Shown here one piece after another: positions 30,642-33,878 of a stretch of 33,878 nt of DNA. Source of the stretch: Pseudomonadota bacterium. Lineage in GTDB: Bacteria; Pseudomonadota; Alphaproteobacteria; Caedimonadales; UBA1908. Where the stretch lies: positions 1 to 33,878 of the forward strand of contig JAIUNT010000015.1 in assembly GCA_020161545.1 (NCBI GenBank), given 5' to 3'. The translations under genes were made by a program, and so were the position numbers. Position 1 is the first letter of the stretch, and every line of letters begins with the position of its first letter. Below the pieces are notes generated by a model. The model was not told the DNA's origin, did not search any database, and saw only the letters and a program-made list of their open reading frames with translations.

Positions 30642-31316
30642 CTAAGGTAGGCGAGGATCCTTAAAGGGCACACCTTCCACAAAGTAATGGACAATTTCTG
30701 CGATGTTGGCCGCGTGGTCGCCCGCGCGCTCAATGTTCTTCGCCGCAAACAGAAGCTGGGTACAAGGACCTATCTGGCGCGTATCTTCCATCATATAGGT
30801 GAGAAGCTCACGCAGATAACTCGTGTACATCTCGTCCACCTCTTGGTCCTTTTCCCAAACCTTCAGGGCCAGTTCAACGTCGGAGTTGATATAAGCCACA
30901 ATGGCGTCTTGGATCATGGCAATGGTCACCTTCGCCAGGCGCGGCAGTGCTTTCTCTCCCTGGGATTGTGGCATGGTATTGAGCTCGAGCGCGCGCCTTG
31001 ACACGTTCCTGGCATAGTCCGCAATGCGCTCCAAGTGGCTTGCGATCTTAAGTGCGGCCACCACATGGCGCAAGTCTCTAGCCACGGGCTGGCGAAGGGC
31101 AATCATTTGAATGGCAAAGGTATCAACCTTGTGTTCAAGGGCGTCCACCTCTTGGTCTTTGGCAATGACTTGAGCCGCCAGCATTTCATTGCGCTCCGTC
31201 AGCGCCAGAACAGCGTTTTCCAGCTGCTGCACGGCCATCTCCCCCATATGTTCAAGGGTTTGATTCAGTTTTTTTAAATCCTCATCATAGGATTTAACAA
31301 TATGTCCACCAGCCAT
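30642..31316 (-). CDS. phoU: Phosphate-signalling regulator PhoU
   Basis: A 224-residue cytosolic protein that links Pst transporter activity to the PhoR/PhoB two-component system and protects against phosphate over-uptake. Two three-helix repeats are visible with the metal-binding motifs: first ALKIASHLERIADYARNVSR, second LLFAAKNIERAGDHAANIAE (the ExxxDxxxx patterns ERIAD and ERAGD). The spacing of the repeats and the length match the family. It is the last gene of the pst run on the minus strand, 11 bases after pstB. Confidence 0.96.
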   Translation of the reverse strand: MAGGHIVKSYDEDLKKLNQTLEHMGEMAVQQLENAVLALTERNEMLAAQVIAKDQEVDALEHKVDTFAIQMIALRQPVARDLRHVVAALKIASHLERIADYARNVSRRALELNTMPQSQGEKALPRLAKVTIAMIQDAIVAYINSDVELALKVWEKDQEVDEMYTSYLRELLTYMMEDTRQIGPCTQLLFAAKNIERAGDHAANIAEIVHYFVEGVPFKDPRLP

Positions 31317-31327
31317 GGGCTCTCTCC

Positions 31328-32128
31328 TTATCCAAATCGACCTGTAATGTACTCTTGCGTTTTTTCGTGCTGGGGCGCCGTAAACACCTCAGGCGTTGGC
31401 CCCGCTTCAATCAAGTGCCCCATATGGAAAAAGGCAGTCTTTTCAGACACACGCGCCGCCTGGTGCAAGCTGTGTGTCACGATGACGATTGTATAGCGCG
31501 CGCTGAGCTCATCAATGAGCTCCTCCACGCGTGCCGTTGCAATGGGGTCAAGGGCTGAGCACGGCTCATCCATCAAAATCACCTTTGGGTTCACGGCAAT
31601 GGCGCGCGCAATGCAAAGGCGCTGCTGCTGACCACCCGAAAGACTTGTGCCAGGCTGATCAAGGCGGTCCTTGACCTCATCCAACAGGCCCGCCCGGGAC
31701 AAGCTTTTATGCACAATTTCATCAAGGTGAGTTTTGTCTTTGAACAGATTATGGATGCGGGGGCCATAAGCCACATTTTCGTAAATTGATTTAGGAAAGG
31801 GTGTGGGCTTTTGAAAAACCATGCCCACTTGCGCCCGCAAACTCACCACGTCCACGTCCTTGTCGTAAATGTCTTCACCGCGAAGGAGCACACGCCCTTT
31901 GCGGGACATATCGGGAATCGTGTCATTCATACGATTGAGACACCTCAGGAATGAGCTTTTACCGCATCCAGAGGGGCCTATGAGCGCCGTGACTTGTCGG
32001 TCGGGTATGGTCAGGTTGATGCCAAAAAGCACCTGCTTTTCTCCATAATAAAGATGGAGATCCTCAACGGTAAAGCTGTCGGGTAAATGCGCGCTGTGTT
32101 GACGCGAAGACTCACCACTTATGTTCAT
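31328..32128 (-). CDS. pstB: Phosphate ABC transporter ATP-binding protein
   Basis: ATPase of the high-affinity phosphate importer. The 266-residue product has Walker [20 protein letters not shown] (about 51-69), the Pst-specific [20 protein letters not shown], the signature [17 protein letters not shown], Walker B with D-loop [16 protein letters not shown], and the H-loop [21 protein letters not shown] and FPKSIYENV are diagnostic of PstB. The N-terminal 20 residues are an unremarkable extension. GAGGA lies five bases before the ATG. It overlaps pstA by 17 bases. Confidence 0.97.
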   Translation of the reverse strand: MNISGESSRQHSAHLPDSFTVEDLHLYYGEKQVLFGINLTIPDRQVTALIGPSGCGKSSFLRCLNRMNDTIPDMSRKGRVLLRGEDIYDKDVDVVSLRAQVGMVFQKPTPFPKSIYENVAYGPRIHNLFKDKTHLDEIVHKSLSRAGLLDEVKDRLDQPGTSLSGGQQQRLCIARAIAVNPKVILMDEPCSALDPIATARVEELIDELSARYTIVIVTHSLHQAARVSEKTAFFHMGHLIEAGPTPEVFTAPQHEKTQEYITGRFG

Positions 32129-33326
32129 ATTTTCCTCGCAAGTAAATGGCTATGATATTCATGATGCCCACAAAGGCCAGAAGCACAATAAGCGCGGCTG
32201 ATGCGTCCGCAAGAAAGCTTGTCTCGGGGTTACGCGCCCAGGCGTAAATCTGCACGGGCAGCGCCGTTGAAGGATCCGTGAGTGATCCTGCCGGCTCCGC
32301 CACAAAGGCCATCATGCCAACCATAAGAAGGGGCGCTGTTTCGCCAATGGCGCGCGCCATGGCAATGAGGGTCCCTGTGACAATGCCAGGCAGGGCCAGT
32401 GGAAAGAGATGATGGCAGATAATTTGCATGGACGAGGCGCCAAGCCCCCGCGCGCTCTCTCGAATGTTTTTGGGCACAGCGCGAATGGCGGAGCGCGTCA
32501 CAATGATCAGGGTTGGCAGGGTCATCAAAGACAGGGTCAAGCCTCCCACAAGGGTTGAAGAGCGCGGCATGTGGGCCGTGTTTAAAAAGAGGGATAGCCC
32601 CAAAATACCAAACACAACGGACGGTACCGCCGCAAGGTTGGCAATATTCACCTCAATAAAGCGCGATACAAGGTTTGGCTTTGACAGCTCCTCAAGATAA
32701 AAAGCCGCCGCCACCCCAAGAGGAAACGAAATGGCTAGGGTCACAAGGAAAAGATAGAATGTCCCCACAAGCCCCGACCACACGCCCGCAAATACAGGAT
32801 CACGGGAGTCACCATGGGTAAAGAAATCCCACCGGAAGACACTGCGCAGGCGTTTTTGCTTAGCAAGGGACTTCATGGCTTGGGCCAAAGGCTGTGAGAG
32901 GGCGGGTTTCTGATGGGCACGGGTGGCAAAGGCTTCCACGGGCAGCCACATCTCCTGTGTCGTGTTTAAAAGATGGGGATCTTGTGCCAGCGTATCAAAA
33001 AGCATCTTGTGGGCGCTGGGGGCCAAAATATGATGCAGGAGGTGTGAGGGTTTCTTGTCTGGCCCAAAATCATCCTTCACAAGGTCTTCTACATCAAAAT
33101 TGCGCGTCAAAACACCGTCTACAATGCCTTGTGAGATCGCTTTTTGGTCGAAGGTCACAACACACAAGCACTCCTGCCGCTTAAAGCCGCGCGATGCCCA
33201 GGAAAGAAGCCCCCCCACGACAACAAGCACAAACAAAAGCGCAACACCGCTGGCTAAATACCCCAAGAGCTCAAAGCGCTTATCCGCCCTGTGACGCTTT
33301 AAAAGGCCCCGGTTTTGGTGATTCAT
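32112..33326 (-). CDS. pstA: Phosphate ABC transporter permease PstA (DUF3333-type, long form)
   Basis: An inner-membrane permease of 404 residues, about 110 longer than E. coli PstA. Residues 1-170 include the first membrane segment ([20 protein letters not shown]) and a periplasmic insert (DUF3333) with [20 protein letters not shown], as in other alphaproteobacteria. The permease core follows with [20 protein letters not shown] and [20 protein letters not shown]. The EAA-like loop is [20 protein letters not shown], followed by [18 protein letters not shown]. It forms the membrane channel with PstC. Its start overlaps the pstC stop by four bases. Confidence 0.95.
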   Translation of the reverse strand: MNHQNRGLLKRHRADKRFELLGYLASGVALLFVLVVVGGLLSWASRGFKRQECLCVVTFDQKAISQGIVDGVLTRNFDVEDLVKDDFGPDKKPSHLLHHILAPSAHKMLFDTLAQDPHLLNTTQEMWLPVEAFATRAHQKPALSQPLAQAMKSLAKQKRLRSVFRWDFFTHGDSRDPVFAGVWSGLVGTFYLFLVTLAISFPLGVAAAFYLEELSKPNLVSRFIEVNIANLAAVPSVVFGILGLSLFLNTAHMPRSSTLVGGLTLSLMTLPTLIIVTRSAIRAVPKNIRESARGLGASSMQIICHHLFPLALPGIVTGTLIAMARAIGETAPLLMVGMMAFVAEPAGSLTDPSTALPVQIYAWARNPETSFLADASAALIVLLAFVGIMNIIAIYLRGKYEHKW

Positions 33327-33878
33327 CGGTCGTACCTCTTATAGTGCCACGCAGCCACAGACAGGGCCACAATGTTCAAAACCAATGTCACAAGGAAAAG
33401 CAGCAGCGCCAGGGCAAAGGCCGATAAGGTTTTGGCGCTGTCGAATTCCTGGTCACCGGTCAGGATCGTCACAATCTGGACGGTCACCGTTGTGACATAG
33501 TTGAGGGGATTTGCTGTCAAGTTGGCCTGGAGTCCCACGGCCATGAGCGCCAACATTGTCTCGCCAATGGCGCGGGAGATGGCTAAAAGAAAAGCGGAAA
33601 TGAGTCCCGGCATGGCCGCAGGCAGAAGCACCTTGCAAATGGTTTCCGAACGTGTGGCGCCCAGGGCGAGGGAGTTCTCAAAAAAACTCTTAGGCACAGC
33701 GCGCAGGGCGTCGTCCCCCAGGGAGGACACAACAGGCAGGATCATGAGCCCCATCACAAGACCTGCCCCCAAGGCGCTTTCGCCAGAAATAGGCACACCT
33801 AAAAATTCACCCAGGTTATAAAGGGCGGGACTGACCACGGCGAGGGCAAAAAAGCCGTACACAATGGTGGGAATACCC
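33323..33878 (-). CDS. pstC: Phosphate ABC transporter permease PstC, C-terminal part (5' end outside window)
   Basis: The frame is open to the window edge; codons before the GTG at 33862 read GIPTI, so the start lies beyond base 33878. About 185 residues are seen. They contain the PstC/PstA-type motifs ALGAGLVMGLMILPVVSSLG, the EAA-like loop PKSFFENSLALGATRSETIC, and AISRAIGETMLALMAVGLQA. It ends with a basic tail ([10 protein letters not shown]). The core is the membrane channel of the phosphate importer. pstS, expected upstream, is not in the window, nor is the Pho-box promoter. Confidence 0.93.
   Translation of the reverse strand, partial: GIPTIVYGFFALAVVSPALYNLGEFLGVPISGESALGAGLVMGLMILPVVSSLGDDALRAVPKSFFENSLALGATRSETICKVLLPAAMPGLISAFLLAISRAIGETMLALMAVGLQANLTANPLNYVTTVTVQIVTILTGDQEFDSAKTLSAFALALLLFLVTLVLNIVALSVAAWHYKRYDR

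Noticed and set aside
30631..30642. Small hairpin GCCT-GAGG-AGGC between the antiporter and phoU.
   Set aside because: Only four base pairs and no T-tract; too weak to call a terminator.
1..33878. CRISPR arrays, tRNA or rRNA genes.
   Set aside because: I saw no regularly spaced direct repeats of suitable size and no cloverleaf or rRNA sequence in the short intergenic regions.

Overview
The window looks like part of the chromosome of an alphaproteobacterium that lives with, or inside, eukaryotic cells. The alphaproteobacterial side is suggested by a long PstA of the DUF3333 type, a D-Ala-D-Ala carboxypeptidase with a C-terminal SPOR domain, an Rsm22-family protein, the fsa-xerC pairing, and a ROSE-like RNA thermometer before an Hsp20 gene. 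The host-associated side is suggested by a secreted F-box protein with a nuclear-localisation-like tail, two leucine-rich-repeat proteins, a sugar-phosphate/phosphate antiporter-type transporter and many signal-peptide proteins that I do not recognise. Holosporales or a similar lineage would fit, but this is inference; no rRNA or tRNA is present to settle it.

Layout. 1-340: tail of an LRR protein. 352-3736 (minus): housekeeping run rluC, prmA, dut, SH3 protein and an Ala/Thr-rich protein. 3834-6488 (minus): porin and a JmjC/cupin oxygenase. 6574-9646 (plus): class-I amidotransferase-like hydrolase, rluB, MFS phosphate-ester transporter. 9652-12463: two divergent secreted proteins, one coiled-coil with a polylysine tract, one with an acidic tail. 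12466-16883 (plus): D-Ala-D-Ala carboxypeptidase, a RimB-RimK fusion, Hsp20 behind a probable RNA thermometer, and a frameshifted methyltransferase. 16887-17146: MITE-like inverted repeats. 17128-20494 (minus): rsm22-like, xerC, fsa, gmk. 20578-25496 (minus): the F-box gene and a tandem array of five paralogous secreted proteins. 25562-28156: argR and a divergent amino-acid ABC importer with ARG boxes between them. 28213-30636 (plus): a small secreted protein and a Kef-type cation/proton antiporter. 30642-33878 (minus): phoU, pstB, pstA and the 3' part of pstC.

How it fits together. Translation maintenance (RluC, RluB, PrmA, RimK, Rsm22-like and perhaps the JmjC protein) is strongly represented. 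Nutrient capture (phosphate, amino acids, phosphorylated sugars) forms a second theme. The third is an exported set clustered at 9.6-12.5 kb, 20.6-25.5 kb and 28.2 kb. The five-member array with its F-box neighbour is the most likely undescribed system: the members share a conserved C-terminal half and have divergent N-terminal halves.

Limits. All calls rest on reading the translations and the DNA by eye. Gene functions come from recognised motifs, promoters and hairpins are pattern matches, and no homology search or structure prediction was run.
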